From Pyronema omphalodes (lineage: Eukaryota; Ascomycota; Pezizomycetes; Pezizales; Pyronemataceae), in the NCBI GenBank assembly GCA_024516155.1, contig JAJJXM010000004.1, positions 1 to 64,000 on the forward strand: 64,000 nucleotides of DNA. The letters run 5' to 3'. Below the pieces are notes generated by a model. The model searched no databases, was not told where the DNA came from, and saw nothing but the letters and a program-made list of their open reading frames with translations. Shown piece by piece: positions 33,124-41,088 of the stretch. Position numbers and translations under genes: made by a program. The stretch's first letter is position 1. Every line of letters starts with the position of its first letter.

Positions 33124-35514
33124 TCACTGACGGCGACTCCGATTGCTATTTTGGAGCTCTCTGGGAAGGAACGGGGGTCTGGGCCTGGGATAATAATGTC
33201 GTTGGGGGGGGGGGGGGGGGGGATTCTTTCTTTTAGGCTTTGGCAGGCTTAGGGGTCTGTTTTGGAGGCGTGGGGGCAGCAGCGGGGAATGACCTTTTCG
33301 TTGCGGGTCCTTCTTCTTGCCATGGGGTGGAGGTGTTTGGATCGGGGCGGGGGGCATGGACGGGGAGGGGGATCTTGTGTTTCTTGAGCTCGTTTTTGGC
33401 TTCGAGACAGCGTTTTTTCCAGTAGGCAAGTTCCTTGGGGGAGGGGGCAGCGGGGGAGGGTGCATGGATAGAGGGGAGTTCGTTGGATTCGGGGGGGGGG
33501 GGGGTGGAGCGGGGATAGTTGAGTTCTTGGGGGTGGAGGATTCGACGGGGGAAAGGAGGGCTGAGATGTCTTCATTGGGGAGTATGACGGGGGCAATGCG
33601 GGACAGAAGATCGTGAACGGCACGAATTGTGGACTGGTATTTGTGGATAGATCGGAACGCCTGAGAGACTCTGTCGTTCGTGGCTCTGTCTGCGTGTCGG
33701 AACATGTCCGTGGCGGTGTTGAGGTTGTCGTTAAGTTGATTGATGGATGTCGCGAGACTGTCGGTGGTGAGGGTGGTAGGTAGGGGGTTGTCGGTGTCAC
33801 CGCGGAGGCGTTGGACTCCAGCGGGGACTGGGGTGGAGTCGGCGTCGATGTGGGTGATAGTGTGGGCGGTGGAGGCAGCGGAGTGTTTTTTCGATTTTTC
33901 GGTGTTGCGTTGAACGGTGTACTTGGGGTCGGGGTTGGTCAATACGTCGGGGGTTTCGTTGTTATCAGGGAGGGTTTTCTTATTGTGGGGGGTCTTGGGG
34001 GGAGCGTTGCTGGTGTTGCGTGCAACGGGGGTGGGGGAGCTCTCGCGGGAAGACGCGTCTTCGTCGCTAGAGTCGTCGCTGACGTCAGAGCACGTGTCTT
34101 CGTGCATTTCCGTGTCAGACGCGTTGGACCCTTGCGGCTCTGCGTTAGCGCGTTTTTCTTTCGCGGGCGCTCGAGGGGGGTGCTTTGTCGGGGGGGAGGG
34201 GCTGTTTCTCAACAGCGGAGCATCGGGTAGGCATCGGAAGCTCGGAATAAGTTGTTTTTGCGGTAGCGACAAGGAATCCGCCATTAAAATGATGGTTTTT
34301 GATGTGGGTGGGGTGCGGTGTCGATGGATCCGGTTCGCGGGGCTTTTCTCAGGGGCCCGAAAACTCTTTTTCGATGAAAGCTCAGCGAAAAAAGTGAGAG
34401 CCTCATCTGGAAAGGCTGCGAATAGGTAATTCGGGGCTGCTGAACAATAATCCATGATAAAATCTTGCGATTTCGGCATGGTTGTTGAAAAGGCAGGGGG
34501 GGGTCGCACTTTGCTGGGACGTTTTTTTTTGGCGTCGGGTAGAGGTTTGTCCTGGGCAGATGAACTGACAGGGTGAGGTTCCGGTGTCGCTTCTTTCGAC
34601 GTGATTGCGAGGAGAGGTAGGGGGGACGTAAGCTTGAGGGCATCAAGCTTGTCCTGGGCGGCGGTAGTCGCATGTTTCGAGTGCATCAGGCTTCGTACCG
34701 GTGATGTCGCTCTCCGTTTGTTGTTCACCGGTTTTCTGTGAGTCGGTGAGGTGGGTTTGGTGTTCTGGTGGCTTCCCCTTCGCTTTCTCTTGCCAGGAGG
34801 GTTGCGAACAGCGTCCACGACATCCTGAATGTCATGTTGGACGACTGACAGTTGCATAGTCATCCCTTCCATCGCTGAGGAAGAGGCCGTGAGGTTTGTT
34901 GAAGGGGGCACCGAAATGACTTGTTGCTGTTCGTCGATTTTCTTCGTCAGGGCGGCTACAGCAGCCTTGAGAGCTGCTATTCCTGCCTGTGTAGAGTCGT
35001 ATGCTGCACGCAGCTTCGCATTTTCGCCGTGCAGGTCGTTGAGTTTCGCCAGAACGGCGTCAAACCTGTCGTTGATGTGGTCGCTTATGTAGTACATCTT
35101 CTCTTCGACTGTATCGAAGCGGCGGTGAGTCTCTTTGTTGTCCTGGTTCACACCTAACAAGGTGAGGGTACTGATCCGTGAGCGGTTCATTTGCAATGAT
35201 CTGTCCAGGAGTCCTTCGTGACATTCCCCGTATGCTTCAAGGATGAACTTGATCATTTCGCGGCGCCATATATACAGCGATCGGGTAGTTGTCGCTTGTT
35301 GCTGGTCTATTGAAGCCGAAGGAACAGGTGATCTTGCCAAGACCACGTTCTGGAGGGGTTCTCCAGCACTGTTTCCATCAACTTCATCAACTATTCCATC
35401 GCTTCCATGAAAAGTAGAGTTAGATCCATCATCAGGAAGGTCGGCTAGAACATTGAACGCGTTTTCGGACCGTTTCGATCGTTGGGCGTTGTTCTGTCGT
35501 TGTTTTGGCGGCAT
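33124..35514 (-). CDS. Chimeric LINE-C/LINE-D ORF1 fusion (796 codons, open)
   Basis: This is one uninterrupted frame from the LINE-C start ATG (MPPKQRQNNAQRSKRSENAF). Residues 1-328 are the LINE-C protein: a cassette with IWRREMIKFILEAYG, a coiled-coil stretch about 125-200, and the basic KRKRRGS. Nine A residues at the junction (34522-34530) encode KKK. About residues 332-430 are the LINE-D 5' UTR read as protein, and the rest is the LINE-D ORF1 N-terminal half (acidic DVSDDSSDEDASSRESSP, then Pro-rich). It lacks the CCHC half, which lies downstream after frameshifts. Whether it is translated is unknown; the intact frame across two elements may be chance. No second copy of this junction is in the window. 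Confidence 0.55.
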   Translation of the reverse strand: MPPKQRQNNAQRSKRSENAFNVLADLPDDGSNSTFHGSDGIVDEVDGNSAGEPLQNVVLARSPVPSASIDQQQATTTRSLYIWRREMIKFILEAYGECHEGLLDRSLQMNRSRISTLTLLGVNQDNKETHRRFDTVEEKMYYISDHINDRFDAVLAKLNDLHGENAKLRAAYDSTQAGIAALKAAVAALTKKIDEQQQVISVPPSTNLTASSSAMEGMTMQLSVVQHDIQDVVDAVRNPPGKRKRRGSHQNTKPTSPTHRKPVNNKRRATSPVRSLMHSKHATTAAQDKLDALKLTSPLPLLAITSKEATPEPHPVSSSAQDKPLPDAKKKRPSKVRPPPAFSTTMPKSQDFIMDYCSAAPNYLFAAFPDEALTFFAELSSKKSFRAPEKSPANRIHRHRTPPTSKTIILMADSLSLPQKQLIPSFRCLPDAPLLRNSPSPPTKHPPRAPAKEKRANAEPQGSNASDTEMHEDTCSDVSDDSSDEDASSRESSPTPVARNTSNAPPKTPHNKKTLPDNNETPDVLTNPDPKYTVQRNTEKSKKHSAASTAHTITHIDADSTPVPAGVQRLRGDTDNPLPTTLTTDSLATSINQLNDNLNTATDMFRHADRATNDRVSQAFRSIHKYQSTIRAVHDLLSRIAPVILPNEDISALLSPVESSTPKNSTIPAPPPPPPNPTNSPLSMHPPPLPPPPRNLPTGKNAVSKPKTSSRNTRSPSPSMPPAPIQTPPPHGKKKDPQRKGHSPLLPPRLQNRPLSLPKPKRKNPPPPPPQRHYYPRPRPPFLPRELQNSNRSRRQ
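34201..34216 (-). promoter_or_regulatory. GNRA-capped hairpin near the LINE-D ORF1 start
   Basis: GCTGTT-GAGA-AACAGC (minus strand) has a perfect 6-bp stem and a GNRA-type loop. The same hairpin lies at 56249-56264 in LINE-D7, 18 nt after the ORF1 ATG. Confidence 0.45.
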
Positions 35515-35757
35515 TTCGTGAGGTGGGGTAAGCCAAAACTAGTGAAAACGTTGATTTTGCGACAAAACTCAACAAAAACAACGTAGAATTCCCTGAAAAT
35601 ACAGAGAATAACGTAACAGAGGGCTGCGACTCCGAATCCGAAGAGAAAACCGGGGGTTTCGGTGTTTTTTGTTGAGAATGCAGGGGGGGGGGGTCGCCGT
35701 TGCCGTGTGGTGTGCTGAGCTTTCTCTGTTGTCCTGGTTCACACCTAACAACGTGAG
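34531..35757 (-). mobile_element. LINE-C4, 5' half with a chimeric 5' extension
   Basis: Minus-strand 5' UTR and the first 328 codons of a LINE-C gene, cut after CCCGACGCC by the LINE-D4 5' end. Its leader near 35690-35715 is preceded by the start of a LINE-C fragment (LLGVNQDNRE codons), which continues beyond the solo LTR at 36548. The 3' half of this LINE-C is not found next to LINE-D4's other end. Confidence 0.75.
35753..35757. repeat. Target-site duplication of the solo LTR (left copy)
   Basis: GTGAG here and at 36548-36552 flank the solo LTR. The unoccupied site with a single GTGAG is preserved at 15009-15013 in the duplicated LINE-C fragment, which confirms it. Confidence 0.9.
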
Positions 35758-36547
35758 TATCAGAATCCGTATCCACGGTTACTGACGACAGGCAGCGCGG
35801 GGGTTTCGGCGGCGAGGAGAGCGGCGGCGGGTTAGGTAAGGCTGGTAAGTTGGGAATGGGCAAGGGTTTGTGGGCTGGGAAATCACAGGTGAGTTTGGAG
35901 AGATGGGAAATCACAAGGGAACTTTTGTAGATAGGATTGTGGTAAATAGAAACTTGATTGCGTGAAGAAATAAACTACATACAAATTTCCTCCTCTTATA
36001 CTTGTTCCTTCATGACTCGTGACTCAGCATTCTCCGCCTGCGGAGAATGCTTCCAATGCTAACCGCCGTGATACTACATACATGACCAACATTCCCCAAC
36101 ATTTGCCAACCGCCGTAATTCCAAATAAGAAAGCAAGATAACTAACCGCCATAATTCCAAATAATAATAACAAGGAAAGAGTACATACCAAAAGAGATAA
36201 CTACCGGCTAACCGCCGTGATTCCAAATAGCAAAGAAAGAGTACATACCGAAAGAGATAACTTCCTGGCTAACCGCCGTGATTCCAAATAGTAAAGAAAG
36301 AGTACATACCAAAAGAGAGAAGTAAAAGATTCCAACAATTTCCTAGCCGCCGTAATACCTAAAAGAAATCCAAATAAGAAATAACTCCGAACATATGAAA
36401 ATCCTCGGCAAGGGGCCCAGCCCCTTGCCCTAACCCTATCCCTTTACTTCATGACAGCGTAACAGGTTGCTAGGGTGATGACGATCACCCATAGCCCTGC
36501 GGTGGTGACGGCGGAGGCCAGGAGCATGTCACGGGAGCGTTGTGACA
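35758..36547 (-). repeat. Solo LTR of Gypsy-1 (790 bp)
   Basis: The plus strand runs from TATCAG to TGACA; on the element strand it is TGTCAC...CTGATA, with imperfect terminal inverted repeats. Flanking GTGAG duplications and no internal region indicate LTR-LTR recombination. It is nearly identical to the LTRs at 39335-40124 and 46201-46990 and has the same length. It contains the last 104 bp of ORF3, as the full element does. Confidence 0.92.
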
Positions 36548-36723
36548 GTGAGGGCATTGATGCGTGAGTGGTTCACTGCCAGTGATCGGTCCAGGCGCGC
36601 TTCATTACATGCTCCATATTTTTCAATGATGAACTGGATTATTTCGCGGCGCCACATATGCAGCGATCGGGTAGTTGTTGCTTGTTGCGGGTCTGTTGAA
36701 GCCAAAGGGACTGGTGATCCTAA
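36548..36723 (-). pseudogene. LINE-C ORF1 fragment (right of the solo LTR)
   Basis: Minus-strand SPVPLAS through RSLHMWRREIIQFIIEKYGA to AVNHSRINALT continue the fragment interrupted by the LTR. It matches 15009-15183 and 46991-47163 and ends where the LINE-B2 leader starts. Confidence 0.8.
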
Positions 36724-38398
36724 ACACACCACACAGCAACCGCTGAGCCCCCCCTGCATTTTCGACAACAACCTCAAATTTCCCGACTCTGCCGACGGAA
36801 ATGGCTTTATCGTGCTCAGTTTACCCCAGTCCCGATATCCAGGCCCGAATTCCCGTTTACTGTTGAGTTTCAGCGGAAAAAACGCGATTCTGGGACCTCC
36901 AGACCGGTCAACGGGCCTTTCCAGCAACGCCGCCTCACCACCCGCCCTCCGATCATCATACAAACCTCATTGTCAGTTTCGGCATACCGAATTCCCCCCC
37001 TCCCCGACTTCCCCTTTCGCCAGCAGCACTGGTTGTGGTGGACCCCAAAATGTCCCCCCTTTCGGACCCCCTCTCCTCGCGAGAATTTTCTGTCGCTGAA
37101 ACAGAGCCTCTCACGTGACCCGTAGCCATCGCTCACGCAGATCCCGATTGAGCGATGGACGCTAACTCGTCCCTCCCGCCGACCCCCTCGCTTATGCAGG
37201 TACCAGTTGACACCTGCAGCCCTGCCACCCAAGTTCCGACAACCCCAACCCACCAAATCATAGCCATCGATCCCACCTCTGCCATGTCCACCGACCCCCT
37301 CGCCCGCGCAGACGCCCCTCACGCAGGCACATCCTCCATCATCGCCCCCTCCCGCAGAAAGCCCACCTCCTCTTCTACCCGCAACACCGGCCGCCTCAGC
37401 AGAATCTGCAAATCCGAAATCAACCTCCTCCGACGCACTGCCGGGGAAATGAGACGTGCCATCATCGCACACCTCGATAACATCCCCGCCATGCCCAACC
37501 CCGACAACACTCCTGCCCTGCCAGACCCCATCGACATCGACTCCGACACCGACCTTGACAACGAAGAGGAATACGAATCATCACTCCAGCCAAGAGGCGA
37601 ATTCCTCACCACCATCGCCACCATGATCTCGAGAACCACCAACGACGCCCTCCACCCTATAGTACAATCCATCGATACCATCAACAGACGACTCGACAAA
37701 ATCACCAAACCCAGCCAACTTCCATCGCAACAGCACCAGCAACAGCCCCACCCCGGACCGACAACCAATGCCACCCCACCCCCCCACGATCTCCAGCATT
37801 GGAAGACGCGATGCCGAATGCTGGAAGCCACCCTCCGACACCATAATATCCCCCAACCGACCTCCACCACCCCCCGCCGCCAGAACCCACCAGCAACAAA
37901 CAACCCAGCAGCACCTTGGACCAGCGGAAACGCAGCAAACAACCTCCTCTCCTCCGACCACGCCCCTCGACGCACCCCGAATGCACGCCCAACCCCACGA
38001 CCATCCTGACCGCGCCCCCAATCCATCATCATACCGTGCACCAACCCCTCTGAACTCAACGTGTACACCAGGGTCAGCGTAGGACTCGCCGTCAACACCG
38101 CTTTGGCTAAGACCCGGGCTCCACCTCACATGGGGGTAACTATGTTAAGACAAACTGCGAACGGGAACCTTATGCTAACCATGTCGGACAACACAACTGA
38201 GGCGGAGCTGACGGAGAACGTAGCTACGATACAGGAAGCCACAAAGACAGTCCACACCTCCCTATCCGAACCCCTCCTGAACGAGCATTGCTACAAGCTC
38301 GCCGTTCACGGCATCCCCACAGAACTAAACCCCGACACCCCTGAGGGCATGCGCCTCCTACAGGAGGAAATGGAACACAACAACAGCCCGGTGACCCT
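36724..38398 (+). mobile_element. LINE-B2, 3'-truncated copy
   Basis: Leader, 5' UTR, start-codon hairpin (37126-37158) and ORF1 are colinear with LINE-B3 until GTGACCCTA. At 38398/38399 it changes to a Gypsy-1-like gag sequence with at most 1-2 bp of shared bases. An extra A in the A-run near 36880 distinguishes it from B1 and B3. Confidence 0.85.
37155..38398 (+). pseudogene. LINE-B2 ORF1, truncated
   Basis: It starts MDANSSLPPTPSLMQVPVDT. It is open for 284 codons to TGA at about 38007-38009, then the same frame continues SELNVYTRVSVGLAVNTALA up to MEHNNSPVTL, where the gypsy fragment replaces the CCHC half. The TGA is shared with LINE-B1 and B3, so it predates the duplication. RNA-binding residues are lost. 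Confidence 0.8.
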
Positions 38399-39037
38399 AT
38401 CGAGCCGTCCATCAAGGAGGGGAAAAGCGTATACACGACCTGGGAGACCTTTAAGACTGCTGTCAGTAGGGCTTTCGGGGAAGCCGACTCAAAAGAAGTA
38501 GCAAGAAGAAAGTTTAAGATGATCAGGCAGGGCGCGCGATCCGCCGCTGCATATTGGGCCGAATTTCAAAGGATCAAATCCGATTTAAGATATAATGACG
38601 AGACCTACATCGATCAATTCAGTGATGGACTAAACACAGATGTCCAACGACAGTTGGCACTCCTTGACGAACGACCAACGGATCTCACGGAGTTCGCCAA
38701 CAAGGCCATAGCGTTAGACAACCGACTATTCAACTTCCGAACCCTGAGGACTCGGTATGAACCTCAATTCTATCACCACCCCCATCTTAAGGGGCAGGGA
38801 CACGACTCTCGACTCTCCGACCCCGAACCAATGGAATTAGATTCCACTCGTCGACCGAAACCAAGGGATAGGACGGAGGAGGATAGGCGGAAGCGGAATA
38901 ACGAATGTTTTAACTGTGAGAAGGTGGGACACTACGCTGCGAAGTGCCCAAGTAAGAAATTATTCAGAGCAGCGGAAACTACATTGGTAGACGAGGGACT
39001 GGGTGAGACGTCGGGAAAAGAGAATCCCCAGGAATAA
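38399..39037 (+). pseudogene. gag fragment with zinc knuckle
   Basis: The C-terminal two thirds of a Gypsy-1-type Gag: a capsid-like helical part (EVARRKFKMIRQGARSAAAY, YIDQFSDGLNTDVQRQLALL), then the CCHC knuckle CFNCEKVGHYAAKC and the Gag stop at 39037. The start is missing. Gag would form the particle and bind genomic RNA. Confidence 0.8.
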
Positions 39038-39060
39038 AAGGAAAAGGTGGATTCCTGGGG
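39013..39060 (+). promoter_or_regulatory. -1 frameshift signal in the gag/pol fragment
   Basis: The slippery heptamer G-GGA-AAA (39013-39019) is in the Gag frame. A 6-nt spacer follows, then a 10-bp perfect stem: CCCCAGGAAT (39026-39035) with ATTCCTGGGG (39051-39060), loop 15 nt. It is conserved with Gypsy-1. Confidence 0.75.
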
Positions 39061-39334
39061 CAACTGTCGCCCACCAGTTCAACCACGGCAGGACCGGCGG
39101 ATAGAATCTCGAGTGTAGGACCATACGGAAGAAACGAAAAAATCATCCTGCGAGTAAAATTAATCGGACGAAATAAGAAAGAATACCACACAACGGCCAT
39201 GATCGACTGCGGGGCCACGGAGAATTTTATAGATCGAAATTATGTGAAACAGCAGGGATTGCCCTGCGCGAAAAAATTAACCCCACGAAAGGTTCTCGCT
39301 GTAGACGGACGGGAATTGGATGGGGGCCCAGTGA
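39020..39334 (+). pseudogene. pol fragment (protease start)
   Basis: The -1 frame is open from the slippery site through the aspartic-protease motif MIDCGATENFIDR (ATG at 39199) to DGRELDGGPV, where the Gypsy-1 LTR cuts it. RT and integrase are absent. Confidence 0.75.
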
Positions 39335-40124
39335 TATCAGAATCCGTATCCACGGTTACTGACGACAGGCAGCGCGGGGGTTTCGGCGGCGAGGAGAGCG
39401 GCGGCGGGTTAGGTAAGGCTGGTAAGTTGGGAATGGGCAAGGGTTTGTGGGCTGGGAAATCACAGGTGAGTTTGGAGAGATGGGAAATCACAAGGGAACT
39501 TTTGTAGATAGGATTGTGGTAAATAGAAACTTGATTGCGTGAAGAAATAAACTACATACAAATTTCCTCCTCTTATACTTGTTCCTTCATGACTCGTGAC
39601 TCAGCATTCTCCGCCTGCGGAGAATGCTTCCAATGCTAACCGCCGTGATACTACATACATGACCAACATTCCCCAACATTTGCCAACCGCCGTAATTCCA
39701 AATAAGAAAGCAAGATAACTAACCGCCATAATTCCAAATAATAATAACAAGGAAAGAGTACATACCAAAAGAGATAACTACCGGCTAACCGCCGTGATTC
39801 CAAATAGCAAAGAAAGAGTACATACCGAAAGAGATAACTTCCTGGCTAACCGCCGTGATTCCAAATAGTAAAGAAAGAGTACATACCAAAAGAGAGAAGT
39901 AAAAGATTCCAACAATTTCCTAGCCGCCGTAATACCTAAAAGAAATCCAAATAAGAAATAAGTCCGAACATATGAAAATCCTCGGCAAGGGGCCCAGCCC
40001 CTTGCCCTAACCCTATCCCTTTACTTCATGACAGCGTAACAGGTTGCTAGGGTGATGACGATCACCCATAGCCCTGCGGTGGTGACGGCGGAGGCCAGGA
40101 GCATGTCACGGGAGCGTTGTGACA
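39335..40124 (-). repeat. Gypsy-1 3' LTR
   Basis: 790 bp; it is the 3' LTR in element sense. It overlaps the last 104 bp of ORF3 (stop at 40021). It contains the GGCAAGGGG/CCCCTTGCC hairpin, the 61-bp repeats, the palindrome and the TATA region described for the other LTRs. Confidence 0.92.
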
Positions 40125-41088
40125 TAAGCCCCCCCCTCCAGGCCGAGACTCCGGCGAGGCCGTAGGCAGTCCTCAACGCGGGCCTCCGGATGGGGGACCG
40201 TCCCCGGTACTGCCTTCCCCGACGTCGGCGACGTACGACGTCCTGGGTGATGTCCTCGAGGACATAAGGCGGTATTTGCTCTTGTTGGTGTCCTAAAGGG
40301 GGCGCCGTTATTTGTTCTTGTTGGTGCCCTGAGGAGAACGGGGGTATTTGATCTTGTTGGTGCCCTGAGGCGGGGGGCTCCGGGGGATCCGAACAAGGGG
40401 CGGATGTCAGGTCGTTGGTTGGTCGGTAGTCGACGGTGGGGAGATGCTGTTCCGGCTCCGCTGTCTGATAGAAAGACAGGTTGATCGCCACCTTCTCGTG
40501 GTCCGAAGGTCCCGTCATCATAATTACTGGGAGTTGGTGTCGGATCGTATGGAGGGTGGAGTCCTCCGATTCCAGTTCGCGGGGACGGGGTGGTTCGTTT
40601 TCCTGATTTTCCGTAGGGACGGGAGGTTCCTTTCCTGTCCCGGGCTCGTCCTTGCAGGGTGGTATCGTTGCCGGGGTTTCCGTGGGGGGTTTCCATCCTC
40701 TGATACCGCATCTCTGGTCGTGTCCGTCTTTGTTGACCAGGAATTTACACACATTGCAGAGTCTCTTTCCTTTCTGCCATGCCTTGCAGGCCTTTTGCGG
40801 GTCCATCCTTCGGTGTCGGATCACCCATTCTAACTCGGGGTCATGTAGCTGCCCGCAGCTACATGATCTTTTTATGCGTGCCGCAATTGCTTGCGCCACC
40901 GCTGGGAAATGATTGTTGTTTAATTTCGATTGGAGGTGAATGGAGCAGGAGTCGTTGTTGCAGAACGACCAGTGTAGTTCTGCGTGCGGGATCGTGGGGT
41001 GGGGGGATTTCTTTTCTGCCGGGGGAGTAGGGGTTCGGTACCAGCCCAAAGAGGACGGGGGGTCCTCGGAGTCCGTTCTATCGTCCAT
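40021..41088 (-). CDS. Gypsy-1 ORF3: Cys/His-rich protein with C-terminal membrane segment (355 aa)
   Basis: I do not recognise the family. The ATG (41088) overlaps the Pol stop as TAATG, so termination-reinitiation is likely. Residues about 40-130 are Cys/His-rich (CNNDSC, RSCSCGQLHD, and CNVCKFLVNKDGHDQRC with C-x2-C-x8-H-x3-C spacing), a possible zinc fold. A Pro-rich linker contains three imperfect GHQQEQIPP repeats. An Arg-rich stretch (RRRRRGRQYRGRSPIRR) precedes a hydrophobic segment ending the protein (LLASAVTTAGLWVIVITLAT). There is no obvious signal peptide. It lies where env sits in errantiviruses, but the topology resembles a tail-anchored protein. Its 3' end lies in the LTR. The function is unknown. 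Confidence 0.75.
   Translation of the reverse strand: MDDRTDSEDPPSSLGWYRTPTPPAEKKSPHPTIPHAELHWSFCNNDSCSIHLQSKLNNNHFPAVAQAIAARIKRSCSCGQLHDPELEWVIRHRRMDPQKACKAWQKGKRLCNVCKFLVNKDGHDQRCGIRGWKPPTETPATIPPCKDEPGTGKEPPVPTENQENEPPRPRELESEDSTLHTIRHQLPVIMMTGPSDHEKVAINLSFYQTAEPEQHLPTVDYRPTNDLTSAPCSDPPEPPASGHQQDQIPPFSSGHQQEQITAPPLGHQQEQIPPYVLEDITQDVVRRRRRGRQYRGRSPIRRPALRTAYGLAGVSAWRGGLMSQRSRDMLLASAVTTAGLWVIVITLATCYAVMK
40125..40139 (-). other. Polypurine tract of Gypsy-1
   Basis: Directly upstream of the 3' LTR on the element strand is a GGAGGGGGG-type run followed by CTTA and then the LTR start TGTCAC. Such tracts prime plus-strand synthesis in LTR elements. It lies within the ORF3 coding sequence. Confidence 0.7.

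Larger units (their letters stand above)
27467..34530 (-). mobile_element. LINE-D4, full-length Tad1/I-like LINE
   Basis: Minus-strand order: 5' leader (TCCCAGCAAAGTGCGACC at about 34510), 5' UTR, ORF1, ORF2 starting inside the ORF1 stop (ATGAATAG), the 3' UTR with polypurine tract (on the plus strand a C/T-rich stretch at about 27790-28200), hairpin AACC-TTAC-GGTT (27503-27514) and (AAAT)n tail. At the 5' end nine A residues join it to LINE-C4. Both ORFs contain disruptions, many in long G/C runs. Confidence 0.85.
38399..39334 (+). mobile_element. Gypsy-1-like gag/pol fragment, inverted relative to Gypsy-1
   Basis: This is colinear with the reverse complement of about 44735-45670 of Gypsy-1 but carries several coding differences (for example CFNCEKVGHY against CFNCGKVGHY). 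It is therefore a distinct old copy and not a technical fold-back. It is bounded on the left by LINE-B2 and on the right by the LTR of Gypsy-1. Confidence 0.85.

Noticed and set aside
38399..39334. Fold-back sequencing artefact of Gypsy-1
   Set aside because: It differs from Gypsy-1 at several coding positions (Glu for Gly in the knuckle, Arg for Ser, Asn for Lys), so it is a separate copy.
40021..41088. ORF3 as a classical envelope glycoprotein
   Set aside because: There is no signal peptide, no furin-type site and no recognisable fusion domain. Only its position and the terminal membrane segment resemble env.
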